Shown here: positions 10,948 through 24,355 of the stretch, in pieces
Numbering within the stretch: the stretch's first letter is position 1
Layout of the letters: each line of letters begins with the position of its first letter
DNA from: Thuidium tamariscinum
Lineage: Eukaryota > Streptophyta > Bryopsida > Hypnales > Thuidiaceae
DNA length: 64,000 nt
Assembly (NCBI GenBank): GCA_947034885.2
Contig: OX344753.2
Span: 9,610,001 to 9,674,000 of the forward strand
Direction: 5' to 3'
Made by a program: the position numbers and the translations under genes
Notes under the pieces: model-generated
Told to the model about the DNA's origin: nothing
The model's database searches: none
The model's input: only the letters and a program-made list of their open reading frames with translations

Positions 10948-13900
10948 TTACCAAAAAAAATTCATTGCAAAGGCCTAGTCAAAGTCTACTATCCTCACAA
11001 GCACACTTTCTCCCACCAGTATATATGATTTACAATAACTTAGATGAATTCCCAGATTGAAAGTCCCTATGGATGAAGCTTACAACAACTAACTTAGAAT
11101 AGAGTAAATACTTACTGTAAATAAGTTAAAATTTAGTTCATTACATGCTATTGTTATTCTGACATGTCATTTCTAACTTGGTGGCTCCTAACTTACAGTC
11201 TTAAACACCATGGATCCTTGGATGAACTTCAAGGATGAGAGTAAAAGACAATTTCTTTGAAGGCTATTGACTGCTATGTGAAATTTATATTATACTAAAT
11301 ATACTATGAAAAGTTTAAGTTTTTGAAGGGGGATTTTGGTGGGACTACTTTAGAAAAAAAAGATTGATAAAATTTAGTATTTTGGTATACCCTTCATTAT
11401 TTATAAAGTCTAAAAGCCCATTATATGGATGCTAGTTTACTTTGAATAATTGTTTAAAATTTAGGTTCAAGGCAATTAAAATTATCCTTCATTAAATTGC
11501 ACGGTGACATCAAAGAAACAAGGAGTGTACCCCTTGGAAATTAGGTATTAAGTATACATGTAGAGATATCTCCTTCAAAAATTGATTATAGGGTAAATAT
11601 TTGTAAGTTTCATACCAAAGATTGTTGAATATTTTTATTTTAATAGCAAAATGTTAAACATTTGTAACGTTGATCAATAGTTTTTTCACTACAACATTTC
11701 AATCCTAACTTTAACTTTGAGTTGGACATCATTGGTGATGAAAAGAGCATCACATCCCTAATGAGTAAATCACATGAATTATCAAAGTGAACACTCTAAA
11801 TTGTTGATGTATTGTGTTAAAATATTTTATTGATGTGTTGAAATCAAGTGTATTCAATTGTAGCCTTTACTTTCATAATTAGTCTTACTAAAACATTATC
11901 ATCATTAGAAATAAATTATAGTACACAAGACAAATTTACAAATTTATTTTTTTGCCTTCAACAATTCTTTAGTTCTCAACAATTACAATTTTTTTAAGAG
12001 GATGCAATTAAGAGTGAAGGGATACAAAATTTATTTGAACCAACAAGTAGTGGCTACAATTATTCACCTTCTTTACACAATTTTAGTCATGTGGATTCAT
12101 GATTCCTTAGCCAAGTTGTGTCTATTTGTCTCTATGTATTTGATACATTCTATATTCATCAATATGTATATATGTATGTATGCATGTGTATGTATATGTA
12201 TTACCAAATATTGGCTAAATCGATCAAAAAGTCATGAGTGGAATTAATAAACTTCAATCTTTAAAAAAAATATTATTCACAACCCTAATTATACTACAAT
12301 GTGTCACTAGAATAGTGTACATTTTCTATTTTCAAATCTACTCTAAGAGACTTTGTGGACAATCTATAGAAAGATTTCAATATAGGAAATGCCCTTTAAT
12401 GACACACTTATTGCAAACTCGTTGAATTTGTCAATGTTGTGCATGGACCTATTTAATTGAAGGATTTTTAGATTATTGTGTTTGAATAAATAATTAGATT
12501 TTTAATATTCTTATTAGAAATGAAAGTGTATTTTAGGTTCTTTTTTGTGTATTTTTGAATCCCCTATAAGTTCATTACATGAGTTTTCAAAATAATAATG
12601 CTCAAATGTTATGTTTTGTGTTGATATTGAAAATAAGTGTATTCAAAAGTGGCCTATAGCTTTTATGATTAGCTTCATTAAAATGTTCTATCCGGTGGTA
12701 ATAAGTACAAACCAAGGTTTTGTTGCTCTCTATGCTACCAATGACTCCCAATTCAAGGTTTTTTAGTCTTTGTTTTTTGGATACATAGGAGACTTTGGCA
12801 AGGGGAATTTTCACATAGACAATTGAGTTATTTGTAAAGTCTCCCTGACTTTGGGCATGACTTTATTTGAAGTTGGGAAGGCAACTATAGTTGAAGCGTC
12901 AAACTTTTTTGCAAGATACTTATGTCACACGACTTCAAAAGTGGGGATGAAACTTTTTTAGGCACCATTTCGATGGAAAAATAAGTTTCATACCCACTTT
13001 TATTTCGATTTTTTTAACTCAACCGGCTTTTTCACATAACTCATGGGTTTAAACCCTAGTTTAGGGTACTTTACGAATAACTCAAATGTAGCAAAAAGAG
13101 GCAACACAATTTGTTTTCAATTTCCCTAACACACATACATCCATTGGAAAATCACGAGCCGTTGAATTTGAAATCAAAAAAATCCCACCCTTCTCCAAGA
13201 AAAATCAACAATCGTCAGATACATACATTGAATATACATATGGATATTGGATACAAATACTACATATGGATACTGGATATGGTTGCAAGATATAGATATG
13301 GGATATTGAAAATTAAATACATATACGAAATACAAATACAAATACGGTAATGTAGTAATGTAAGTCCCCCCATTTTCTTATCCCATATCCATTGTATGGA
13401 GGCCCCACCCTCTCAAAATTATAAGAGGGGGTGGGAGTGAGGGGGACTCAATTTAATAAAATTTAAATATTTAAATCAGATTGGGGTGTGGGGGTGGGTG
13501 GATTGGAAATAATTAAAATTGTAAATTTTTTGAGCTCATTGTGACATTGGAGCCCATAAAACATAAGTTTTCTATTTAAAATCAATTCTTCGTTGATTCC
13601 CCTCGGCTATTCATTTGTAACTCTATTTAAGATATAAGAATTTTTATTGAAATATTGACCAACAATTTGGAAAAATGAATTTGCAAATACATTGAGTTGA
13701 TTTAAAATTTTTTGGAATGACATGATATAAAAAAATATGCACCATGATGTTCTATAGTATGTTCTACATGTATAAAAATTTTCTCTGTCTAAGCTTCAAT
13801 TTTAGTTGCATTGCCTTAAGATTCCATTTTCTTTGTCAAGGCTTCAAATCAATACTATGGCATCTAAGATTCCATATCAAGAAGTGATTTCTATATATGT

Positions 13901-14405
13901 CAATGCAATAATCCATCTATAAATAATGCATAAGCCAATTCCTACCTTATGGTTTTTGAAAATTTATAATATTTGCTAAGAAAGTATCACAAACATCTTT
14001 TAAACGTTGAACAAATGAAATTGGTGTATGTTGTATATAATGGTCCTAGAAACAATAGAAACAATCCAAAATGTGTCAATTGGACATTCCAAGTTCATAT
14101 ACTTTCAAAATACATTGAAAACATATTGGTTGCAATATTTAAGGATTAAAATAAGAGTACTTCATTGTAAAGCATTCTTGCTTATGACACAAAATGTGAC
14201 AACATTTAGATTTTAGAATGAAAATGAATAATAAAACTCTTCAATATATCAAAATTAAAATTACAACAATAGGTATTGTATGTTCCTTAATTATAGTATT
14301 GTTTGTCAACATAAAGAGGACTGATTACAATTTTGAAGCCCTCCCTCATATCTATCTCCAAACTCAATGAAATTAGAGTCATAAAATCTTACAAGTGGAC
14401 ACCTA
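10948..14405. other. AT-rich intergenic DNA, no gene recognised
   Basis: The stretch contains TGTA-type microsatellite sequence near 12165-12205 and an ATAC/GGATA-rich simple-sequence stretch near 13220-13350. A G-rich patch (GGGGGTGGG-like) lies at about 13425-13500. The short ORFs have no recognisable domains. Confidence 0.5.
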
Positions 14406-14828
14406 AGGTAGAACTACCTATACCCAATCACTTAAGCAATTCTGGAATAGATCATGAGGAGTATAAGACCATGCAAATCTTTCCCATGTAGAAAGATAGG
14501 AAATATAATGATTGCAAATTTTTCATAATTTTATCCCCAACACTGAAATTACTATGATTTTTGGAAGCCCAAAAGTGTTTTGAACCTATAGCCAATGTCT
14601 AAAGTCTTCCAATTCGGATCATAGCCAAGAGTACTTCCCTACTTGGTACTTCCTATACACTTTATGACACTTTGGGACATGTGTCATGACCTTATTAGTC
14701 CCAACCTTAACAATGGAGAAAAAGGACATTCCAAGCTTTGATAAGAAATCTCTTCTAGCTTTAGTTGGAAATAGCTGCATCCTATAGGTTGAGTATTGAT
14801 CCTTAGTTGGGAATAGATGGTTCTACGT
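14406..14828. mobile_element. TA-type MITE of the AGGTAGAACC family (423 bp)
   Basis: The left end AGGTAGAACTACCTATACCC follows TA and the right end GGTTCTACGT precedes TA (14829-14830), consistent with a Stowaway-like Tc1/mariner MITE. Interior blocks such as CTATGxAGAAAGATAGGAAATA and CCAATGTCTAxAxTCTTCCAATT recur in the copies near 43880 and 52930. It is non-coding. Confidence 0.7.
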
Positions 14829-14962
14829 TAATATTCATTCAACGAATTTCAATGAAGATTTCTTAACCTTTAAGTTACAAAGAGTGTATAAGGTTTTAAT
14901 AAACTCAAGGAAAGCATTGTCTACATACCATGTGGCCCCTACTGAGAGAAAATGATGACCAC

Positions 14963-15247
14963 CAGCCCTTTTTTTTCTGGCGATATGGTGCCAGAAAGCA
15001 CCATTTCAAAAAAAAATCTTTTTTTCGCCAGAAAAGTATCGAAAAAAGTAACCTTTTTTCGCCAGAAATTTACCATTTTTATGAAAACCGTGGATGAAAT
15101 CGCCAAATTTAGATGATAAAGTGTATGAATATAACTGTAAAGTATTTTTTAGTGCAAAAGTTGGATGAATGTAGAAATACAATGCTTCACCAAATTTTAA
15201 ATGATCGCCATGTTGGCACTTTCTCAAAAAGCAAAAAAAAAGGGTTG
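14963..15247. mobile_element. hAT-like MITE, copy 1 (285 bp, 8-bp TSD)
   Basis: The exact 8-bp direct repeat ATGACCAC flanks the element at 14955-14962 and 15248-15255. The termini are inverted: CAGCCCTTTTTTTT at the left and AAAAAAAAAGGGTTG at the right. Start CA, 8-bp duplication and short TIR fit the hAT superfamily. The interior contains several repeats of TTTTTTCGCCAGAAA. It is non-coding and about 95 percent identical by eye to the copy at 27989. Confidence 0.88.
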
Positions 15248-15569
15248 ATGACCACTACTAGCTTCTTGATTTTGGATGAGTTTCATTGTTTGCCATTCAT
15301 CTACAACGAGCTCATCTTTGCCCGTTGTTCCCTTCTTGCCCAAGTTCTTAACTTTTCTTAGTATTTATTAGATTTGTACAGTCTTTACATTGAGATAATT
15401 CCAAATTAATGTTAGGGATTTCCAATGACCTCTAACATTAAATCGCATATGTAACAAGGATTGGAAACCAATTTGAAACTTCAAATTAATTTAGCATTAT
15501 GTTAAGATTGATCTAATAGCCAAACTGTAATCCAATAGTGAAATCTTTTGAAGAAAAAAAACATTTGCA

Positions 15570-16856
15570 TTACCTGCCCGTGAAGATGAGCGCGACGAAG
15601 TGCGACAACGCCGGGTTGATAACTGGGAAGGGGCGGGTGGGTCCGCTGCCGGGCATGGAGGGCCTCCAGTTCGGGCAGGAAGGGTCGGTGGGTCCCCGCG
15701 TCTTGCAAAAAACGTCGGGGACTTAGTGCCGAGGCCCGCCGTTGTCTCTGGTTTACCCCCCGAGCTCCGTGTTTTAGCCAGAGTGCATCTTGTCGTTGCA
15801 GCGGGAGCGGAAGCAGCAGCAGCTGGGTCTCTCATCCTTTTGTCACTCACTAGCGTTCCATCGCCGCCGGTGGGTATTACGACCTTACTAACATTTTTTG
15901 CTCGTTCGTTTTCCTTTCGCTGGGTACTTTCCTTTCTAGGGCTTACATTTTGGAAGAGATTCATTCCGTATCGTCGCCTCCTCAGTCGCGGCTGCGCATT
16001 CGGCTGTCAGTTCGTCGTTTGTTGGCCGCGTAGGATGGCACTCACTTGACGGTCTTCTGATATTCTTTGGCGGTGCTCTCATTGCGTGTATTCGTGGGTT
16101 TAAGAGTTTTGCGTCCATTTAGGTTTTGGAAGCAAAAGCCTAGTTTTGTCTCTCTAATGCAGTGGTTTGAGTTTCCTTGTAACCACGGCGATGTTCTTGT
16201 ACTGTTTTGTCTTGTTTTAGGATTATGTATGCTCACCTTTTAAGCCACGATGTAGCGGCCTTTCTGTTGTCAGTCGATTATTTGCTGTTATCCTTTTTGT
16301 GTAAATATAATGTTGCGAATTGTGCACATCTGGGATAGACTGTTCATCTAGAGCTTTGACGCATTGTTTATTTGCTTTGCGTGCCTTTCGCACGTTTTGG
16401 GGGCTTGTTATGTGATTGGTGTTTGAACCAACGCTATTTATTCTATTTAATGTATGATACCCTATTTCCTATGTATAATGTTGATATGAAGACCATGTGT
16501 TAGTGTTTCTATTGATGTTTAATATTGGAACCCTATTTTGTGAGCTTTGGATCTCCTCTTGACCATGTCCGTACACTTAAAGCTTCTCTTTTCTACTTCT
16601 CAAAGGCCCCAAGTGATCCTGGGATTAAACCAAGTACAATATCAAACAAAAATGATTTTCTGTATGGTATGCTGTTTTGGTGACACTGTAATGGATGCTA
16701 CGGTTTAGTTCATGGATGAAACGGTTTGATTCTCGTTTTAGAGGCCTTCCTAATTTCATCCATGTTCATGCTTTTGATTGTGCATGAGGGGATAATGTTG
16801 CAACTCGTTTATGTATTGCTCATGTGGAGCTTGAATGTTTGTATTTCAGGTTCACC
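15570..16856 (+). promoter_or_regulatory. Promoter, 5' UTR and probable leader intron of the SCL-type SR gene
   Basis: GC and CpG content rises sharply between about 15570 and 16050, as at a plant promoter or first exon. A pyrimidine-rich tract ends in AG at 16848-16849, seven bases before the start codon at 16857. This implies that the coding start sits just inside a second exon and that the leader is spliced. A candidate donor is GT at 15870-15871, but other donors are possible. The short ORFs across this stretch look like chance. Confidence 0.5.
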
Positions 16857-19800
16857 ATGAGAGGACGCAGCCCCCCTGGACTCAGCCCCCCTCCACGAAG
16901 GAGCCATGGAGGTGGTAGCAGAAGACGCAGTCCCAGTCCTCGAGGTGGTCGTGGAGGTTACGGTCGGGACGAAACGGAACCGAGTAGCCTATTAGTACGG
17001 AACATTCCCCGAGATTGCAGGTACTGTAATTTCCAAGGACCAAGGCTAAAAATAGAAATGACTTGTTGGAAGCTAATAGTCGACCATAAGCGTACTAACT
17101 TGCAAATATAATTTTTCTGTTTTGAAAGTAAAGTCATAAGATGTAAGCTATAATTTTTTTCTGTTCGTACATTTGTTTAACTTATGTGGAGCTTCCTTCT
17201 AGATACGGATGCAGCCACTTCTGGCCATTTGGGACTCAGCCAGCGTCTGAACTCGTAAAGGAAGTCCTTTCTTGAAATCACAATCAATTACAGCAACTTC
17301 TGAAATATATTATCACCTTTCACAAGTGTAGGTGTTAGTTTCTTCTTTATATTGTTATGTACTGTCATCTTTATGCTTCCTAAATCATTCATATGAGCTC
17401 CTAGTGATATGGCTTTGTTCACATTGGGCCATTTCAGCGCTCAGGGGTAATCAGTCTCAGTGACATCTGTGATTGTTGTTTGTCGAATTAATGCAGTTTA
17501 GGTTTCAGTGTGCTCTCCTGTCTGTCTCTGAGCATCACAATTTTTTTATGTTCGCAGTGCCGAAGATCTACGGATCCCGTTCGAACGATATGGGGTAGTC
17601 AAGGACGTATATCTCCCCCGGGATTATTACACAGGGTACGTGGTGTAAAGTAATGGTAGTCGATCTTGCGTTTATACTGAGGTTTGTATCGATGGCATTG
17701 ACATAGTACTGAGCAGGGTATCATCGCGAATTCTTGTGTCGGTAAGGATTTTTCGAATAGGAGTTTTATATCCTATATCGTTTGTGATGGAGAAAAGTAT
17801 CTTCATGGAACTGCTTTTCGGTGTTCATCAGCCATTCTCTTCATCAGGGCGTGGAGAAGCGGTCGACTTTTGGCAGAGGGCATTTCTACATTTATCTTGA
17901 TTGTTCGGAAGCAGTATTTTGCGGTTAGACTCGAGAAGGGTTTATTGGTTCAATCGTGGTCCACTAGGGGTTATTTCTTCGTTTTCGGGGTATAGGAAAT
18001 TTTCAGTCATCCTTCGCCTTCCACGTGGTAGCCAATATTTGAACTATTATAATGCAATCTAATCCTCAATCTCTAAGGGGAATTTTGAAATCGTCGGTAA
18101 GATTCAGAGCGAATAACCCACGTAAGTGGTGTTCACACAGGTCGGCAGTACTTGAAGAAGTCTTAATTAACCACTTTGTTGGTTACCTAACAGTTTGGCT
18201 TTACAAGGGGCTGTAGAGAGGAAGCTTACATGAAGAAAACCAGTTCCCAGATTTTCTGAAGTTTCACGCATGGATCCAAGATAGTGAAGTTTAAAGTTGG
18301 AAGTGATTGAAGTGAAGATAGAGTTGGTCGATGGCCCAAGAGGTGAAGGTAGTTAATGATATTTTCTTCAGCGCATTGGAAGTTGGGAGTAAAGTCCAAG
18401 CAACAAGTGCAATGCTTACCCACAAATGTTTTTGGAAGATGTGGAAGAAACAGGAAGAAAAGGGGTCCTTCCATGTTTTAATAAGGCGTTGATTGTGGCT
18501 CTTAAAATGCCACAAGGTTAGCTGCTAATATCACTGGTGTTCTCAAAGGATTTTTTTTATATTCATGTGCAGACCAACAAAAGCTGACAAGTGTTTGCTC
18601 TGATAATTGATTAAGATGAAGAACCTGTTTCTTTTCCATTTTTAACTTTGATATGACGACCAAGGGTTTGTGTCAGTCTTCCAGCACTATGTTTTTAAAT
18701 ATGTCGGTAAGTAAGGCTTGTGCCTTCTCCTGATCTTGCAGTCGAGACTGCCATGATAGTGGGAGGTTAAGTCCGGTATGTTTGGAATTTTCTAAATTCC
18801 AAATCCTTTTGAAGGAGGCAGGTGTATGTTTTCAACGTTTGATGCAAGCAAAGTGGTGTTGTGAACCTTATGTGCGTTTGCAACGTAGTCTCTTTTTTTG
18901 CTGCTAGGGAAATTTTCGGTCTGTATTTACAGGTTGTGAATATTAATGAATTGTTAAGTTGGGCATATTTTGCTATCGCAAACGATATTATTTCCTTTGA
19001 ACCAGGAACGATCGTGTAGTTTCCAAGAGCTTTTTAGTGTGCATTTTGCTCTAATGTTTTTTATTCTGGCTGAAGAGTGACTGATTTCTCTGGTTAATGC
19101 AGGCAGCCAAGAGGATTTGGATTCGTGCAGTTTCTGGAACCTCGAGATGCCGCTGAAGCTCAATACTGTTTGGACCATCAGCTGATTTCTGGTCGAGAAA
19201 TTACTGTCGTTTTTGCGGAGGAGAATCGCAAGAAGCCCCAGGAGATGAGGACCAAGGAACGAGTCAGGTGCGGATCCTTTACCGAGTAATTGTGTTTGTG
19301 ATTGAGTTCAATGGCTGTGGGTGTTTTACAGTTTGTTTAATCCTGGAAGGACGCTTAGACCAAAAATCGGCCGATGGACGACTGTAAAAATGAAGAATGC
19401 ACCTATTGGCCCAGAATTTAAATCATTTTTGGCACAGTACCTTGGTAATAGGTCTCGTCCTGTCAGGGTTAATGTGCTTTCTCATCTGTTGTATTTTATC
19501 ATACGCCACCTTATGAGGTTGTAGATGAATTGGGACTTGTAATGAGTTGGAGTTGTATACCGGTAGTAACGCAGTCCCAATCATTTTCGTTGTGCAGGGG
19601 CCGTCCTGGTTTTGGAGGAGGCGGCCGCAGAGGCTCGCGATCCTCTTATGCACGTAAGGCACTTGCTCGTCATGTTCATGTTTTGCTGTGGATGCAGTAG
19701 ACAATCAGAAACTTTAATTCATTTGATGTTTTTATAATCTTACATTGTACCCTTTGTCTCCTGTTCTGCGGATTTTAAAAGTTCAATTGTATGACGATCT

Positions 19801-21015
19801 AGGTCAATAATAATACTATTTTAATCCCACGTAGAAATTCGAAGATATGGTACCGGTTTATATTGTACAGTATTCCCATCGTGACAAGAGAATGTCCTTG
19901 GGGTTCATTGGATATAATAGTGCTTTCAGATAATTTTGATGTTTATATCAAACATGGAAAAATAATGATGTAGATTAAACCTAGATGACCCGCAATATGG
20001 GTGCTGAAACTGCAAGGCTACGTGCTTAACTCATCGTCATGTGATTTCAGGTTCGCGCTCACGGTCACCAAGACGCTTCTCCCCGTCCCCTCGAGGTGGT
20101 CGCAGATCAAGGTGTGTAGAATTTTGGAACGAACTGAATTGGATTGCTTTCATGAATGTGCTCAGCTTCTCAGTAATCTTGAGGTATTGTCTCTTTTTGC
20201 AAGTGTTTCAAACATTTACATGTCCTAACTTCTTTGGTGCTTGTCATTTCAGATCATTGACACCGCCAGTCAGATCTACACGAACACCCTCTCCAGGTCG
20301 TCATGGCAATGCCCTTTCTAGATCTCCCTCTCCGGTGAGATCCGACAGGAGGCGAACAAGAGAGAGATCTCCCCTGGCTCCTCCAAGATCTAGGAGAGAT
20401 GTATCCCCTCCTCGTCGGTCAAGGGATGTGGAGCCTCGTGCCAGAGATGTGGAGCCGCGCGGAAGGGATGTCGAACCTCGTGCAAGAGATCTTGAGCCTC
20501 GCACAAACGGCAGGGATGGTCATGTTGCACGGTAAGTATACTTCTCTAACTACCGAACTGCAGTATCTAATATAAATTATATGTAAACGTACTTCTTTTG
20601 TTAGGCATAAAGTGGTTTATGCATTTGACACAATTGATCATAATATAGGTCACGGTCAAGGACCCCTGCTGGATTACCTGCTACTCCTCCCAGGAGGCAG
20701 CGATCTCCCTCTCCACAGGCTCGAAGGGCATCCCCGTCGGGCCATCGCAAGCACTCACGTGATGATCCCCGAGATGCTGCTGCCTCAGGAGGATCCCCTG
20801 TAACTGACCACAGGTAGAATCCTAACCTGTTTTTTATTTTGTTGATTTAAATCATGTCGATACTTAACTTCTATATCTTGGGATTGTAGTGGGTCTTGAA
20901 AATTGTTGCAAATTTGCTTGTGGTGCACTTCTTAAGTACTGTGTTCGTGTGCAGGCGAGCTCGACCTTCGGGTGGAGGATTTGACCAGCCTCCTCGATCT
21001 CCTATGTCCTCTTAG
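16857..21015 (+). CDS. SC35-like SR splicing factor, SCL30/SCL33 type (eight coding exons, 342 aa)
   Basis: The product is a nuclear serine/arginine-rich protein that binds pre-mRNA and promotes splice-site choice. Exons with GT-AG borders: 16857-17020, 17558-17635, 19103-19267, 19598-19653, 20051-20111, 20253-20531, 20649-20813 and 20955-21015; the sum is 1029 nt and the frame closes on TAG. The N-terminal SPPR/GGRGG-rich extension (residues 1-40) is typical of plant SCL proteins. A single RRM follows (about residues 43-120), with RNP2 LLVRNI, the PRDYYTG segment and RNP1 RGFGFVQF, ending in FAEENRKKP as in the SCL family. The RS tail has SR/RS and SP dipeptides and a repeated RxRDVEP unit. 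The 1467-base third-exon-preceding intron, splitting the RRM, matches the long alternatively spliced intron position of plant SCL genes. The start is fixed by the splice acceptor and the conserved MRGRS opening. Confidence 0.93.
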
Positions 21016-24000
21016 GAGTTCTCAATGCCAAGGCTGCTTGCTAGAAATTCTAGACAGCCTGCAACATTTATGTGTTCAGGAAACAAGCCAGATGCGGAAA
21101 ATCTGTCGATGAAGATGAAGATGAAGATGAATGCGTGCGGCAGAGGCATATATATATACTGATCTTATGCGTTGTTGCTTTTGAGGATTTCCAGACATGA
21201 CTGTAAGGCATTGGCTGTGGTCTGCATGTAATTTCGTTTGTGTTGTCTTGGATTGACTTTTTGAATTGAGGAACCTTTCTTGAGAAGGCTAAGTATGTTT
21301 AAGTTTTTATTTATTTTTCTCTTCCGCTTTTCAAAAAGCACCTAATGACTTATTTCTGTTTGGGGTTTGGAAAAGTTCGCGTCCTGGAAGTTTTCCATGT
21401 CTTTCGATGTCTTCTCTATACCTTATCTCTTTGCATGTCCATGATCAGATAACTTTCACGTGTCAAGTTGCGTGAACACATGTGAGTGCATTTAGAAGTT
21501 GGTTTATTCTGCAAGGTAGTGTTATTGGAATGGGTTAGTGTTCTTATCAGTCCAGAACTCCAGATAAGAGCATGTGGTTAAAAGAACTCTGTATTTGGTA
21601 AAATTTTCATGGAATTCGACCGTGCAGGTTGTAAAATACCGGTATTTGCATTTGAAGTGAAAAGAACAAGGGTTTTTTTGAGTTCGGAGAAGAGTTTCAG
21701 ATGACCTTGACTGCTGTTTTTGGAAAATTCTGCACTCGAGGTTTTGAATTTCTAGTTTTATTACACTTAAAAATCATGTTATGTACAAACTTGTTACCAA
21801 TGTAGTTCCTATGAGAGTGATGCTTGAATGTCAAATGTCTCGAATTAGCATTCTGACTCTCTGTTCCCTCTTTCACCTAGAAGATTTTTGTCCCACATAT
21901 TGTTCATCTAAATAGTTAGTATATTCCATATGATGAACATCAAGTTTGGGTCCCATCATCCATCATGACATCCTAATATCATGGCATGACATAATATGGA
22001 CAGCTATGTCTAGAATTTTGCATGTCTACAAAAAGTTTCAAAATATTGGTACAAATTGAGTTTATAGGAGTCCAATTAGCCAATTGTCCTCTAAGAAGAC
22101 AAATGGTCATTATGAAATAAAGACCCATTAAAGACTAGACATTCAAGTTTTGAACAATAGATGAATACAAATATGTCTCAAAAGTACACAAAGAGCCTTA
22201 GTTATTTCATCCATCAAAATATTTGTGAATTTTTTTGTTAATATTCTTAAAATATATGATATAGATTTCAAAAGTCTTTTTTATAATATTTGATAGTTGA
22301 ATAGGAATATATACACTTGACCTCAAAAAGTGACTTTTCTAGTTTGAAAATGATCCATCTAGATCTGCCAGTCTGGCTTGCATACCACCGATCTTTTGGG
22401 CACAGACAATTGCCACCACCGACAGTATCACTCGGAGAGCTGAAATGGGTCACTCCAATGAATCTTGCTCTGGTAGGCTAAGTCTCACGAGACAACGAAT
22501 GAATGAATGAACGACCTTCTTTTCTTTTCTTCTTGATACTAATGAAACGGAATTTCATTGCAAGAAAAAGGAAGAATGACTTTCCGATCATACCGGTGAG
22601 CGGGTGAGTGGTTTCACAAGCGTGGACTAATATTGGTTTTCGCATCCTACGTACCGGAGCTCCAGCCAAGACGATCGAAGAAGCCAATGTTTTGGGTGGT
22701 CTAGGATATACAACTCTGCAAATTTTGGAACGAAATTGCCACATTCAATCTAGGATTTGTCTCAATTTGAAGCCGTTATTGAAAAAGCCCATAATCTGGA
22801 CCATTTTGGAACTCTCGAGAAGGAAGTCAATGTACAGTACTGTACAGTCCATAAAATTCTCGAGGAAATGCCGCAATAGGGCGGATACCTTTGAAAACAG
22901 CATTGAGATTTTTTCTTTGGTGCATAATGTTGGACTCATCTCACGTGGAAGTGAAGAAAGTTAGAAGAGGAAGACATGCGCCAATCACTTAATTGTTGAG
23001 TGTTATGCCGTGCTCCAGACTGTGATTATCAATCTTTTTGAGTCTTTCTGTGGGGTGTGTGGAGGGTTTGCATGCATCAAGCTGAGGGTGAATGAGAAAT
23101 TAATTGCTGATGAATGTTATCTACAACATCACCACTTAGAGCTTGGAGAAGGCAAGGGTGAGATTTGTGCAAGCAGCTTTGTTTATATATTTATACATGA
23201 GATTAATTAGGGCTGCAAGACAGCTAGCCACGTTGAAATGGTCTTCATTGTGAACCAATTGCTGCGAAGTAGTTGCTCGCTTCTTTACGCGCCCATTCCT
23301 TCGTCAATGCCCCATGAAAGGTTTCACTCTGGAACAGAAGAGAAGGAGGATGCAAGACATGACAATCGAGTGGCACACAGGTTCGAAGGCCGTTTTCTGT
23401 TCAGGTCCGTAGAAGATCGATTTGTGACCAACTGAACTTCGTGGGTTAATTTCAGAAAATCTGCTTTCATTCATTGCTGGAGGTTGGTTTGTTTTGTTTT
23501 GTTTTGACACAAATAAAGAAGCCAGGCCTTTACTGCGAGAAAGAATAACATACAAGCCCAGCCTGGGCCGGGGTCAGTGGTCAGGTTAGCTATTGCTGGA
23601 GGGTTTTCAATTCCTAATCAGACAGAACTTGTCTCGGTGAAGCTTTCTCTCGTTTTTGAAAAACAGTAGCCTCCGATGACCGTGTAGAAAGAGTGAGAAA
23701 ACACCAAAAGACGGACCAAGAAATTTAGCTAATCCGGGTCCAAAGGAGTCCAGGACTGAAGCAAGTTGGACGAAAGATCTGAGAAGAGGCTGGGCCAGTT
23801 TCCACGGAGACTGAGAGGCCACCGGAGCCCAAGTTGTCTCTGTCAATTGCATCAATTACTATGAAATTTTCTTAGAGTTGCGGCATTTTTTCTAACAAAT
23901 GAAATTCCTTTCCAAAGACAAGACTGAAATTACTTTCAAGAGACAAAAAGAAGAATGCTCTGCCTGTCTGTCTACCTGCCAAGGATCCAATGGCCGCTCC

Positions 24001-24355
24001 CTGTGTACCGCCAAGCCTGGCAAGATGAATGTCAACGAAATATTCAGACTGCGATTCATAAACTGCCGCTGTGGAAACAAATCTAGCTCCTCCAACTCTC
24101 ACGAAGCTCATATATGCCAATGCGGAATTGCAGACTTGGGTGTCTGATGCAACTCGCAGGTCGAACTTATTAACTGAACTGACCCTCTCTGGGACCGAGT
24201 GACGATTGAATTCTGAATCGATCGCTCAGCTGCAATCCCTGCCACCTCTGCAGCCTCCACATGCCCAGTCCTGCCAATGCAAGCCATTGACTGAAGCTTT
24301 GCAATTAAGGGAACCGACCCTTTCCGATCACCTTCCTCCAGAGTCTAGGTTGTTC
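21016..24355. other. 3' UTR of the SR gene followed by intergenic DNA
   Basis: The 3' UTR holds a (GATGAA)4 microsatellite at 21108-21131 and a short TA run near 21150. Beyond about 21400 no gene is recognised. A 16-bp perfect palindrome (TGTACAGTACTGTACA) lies at 22831-22846. The TGAAACGGAATTTCA-type motif recurs near 22541. The region from 22.4 to 24.3 kb is less AT-rich than its surroundings and has ORFs of up to 118 codons, but none shows a known domain. Confidence 0.4.

Noticed and set aside
15497-16049. Overlapping frames of up to 155 codons on both strands upstream of the SR gene
   Set aside because: They sit in a GC-rich promoter/leader region where long chance frames are expected, and none has a recognisable domain.
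21890-21905. GTCCCACATA resembling the plant snRNA upstream element
   Set aside because: It lacks the full RTCCCACATCG consensus, and no correctly spaced TATA box or snRNA sequence follows.
22831-22846. 16-bp perfect palindrome TGTACAGTACTGTACA
   Set aside because: It is short and built from a simple GTAC repeat. A single occurrence is not enough to call a site.
22608-22964. 118-codon frame as a possible host gene
   Set aside because: No recognisable motif, no splice partners identified, and it is flanked by repeat-like sequence.
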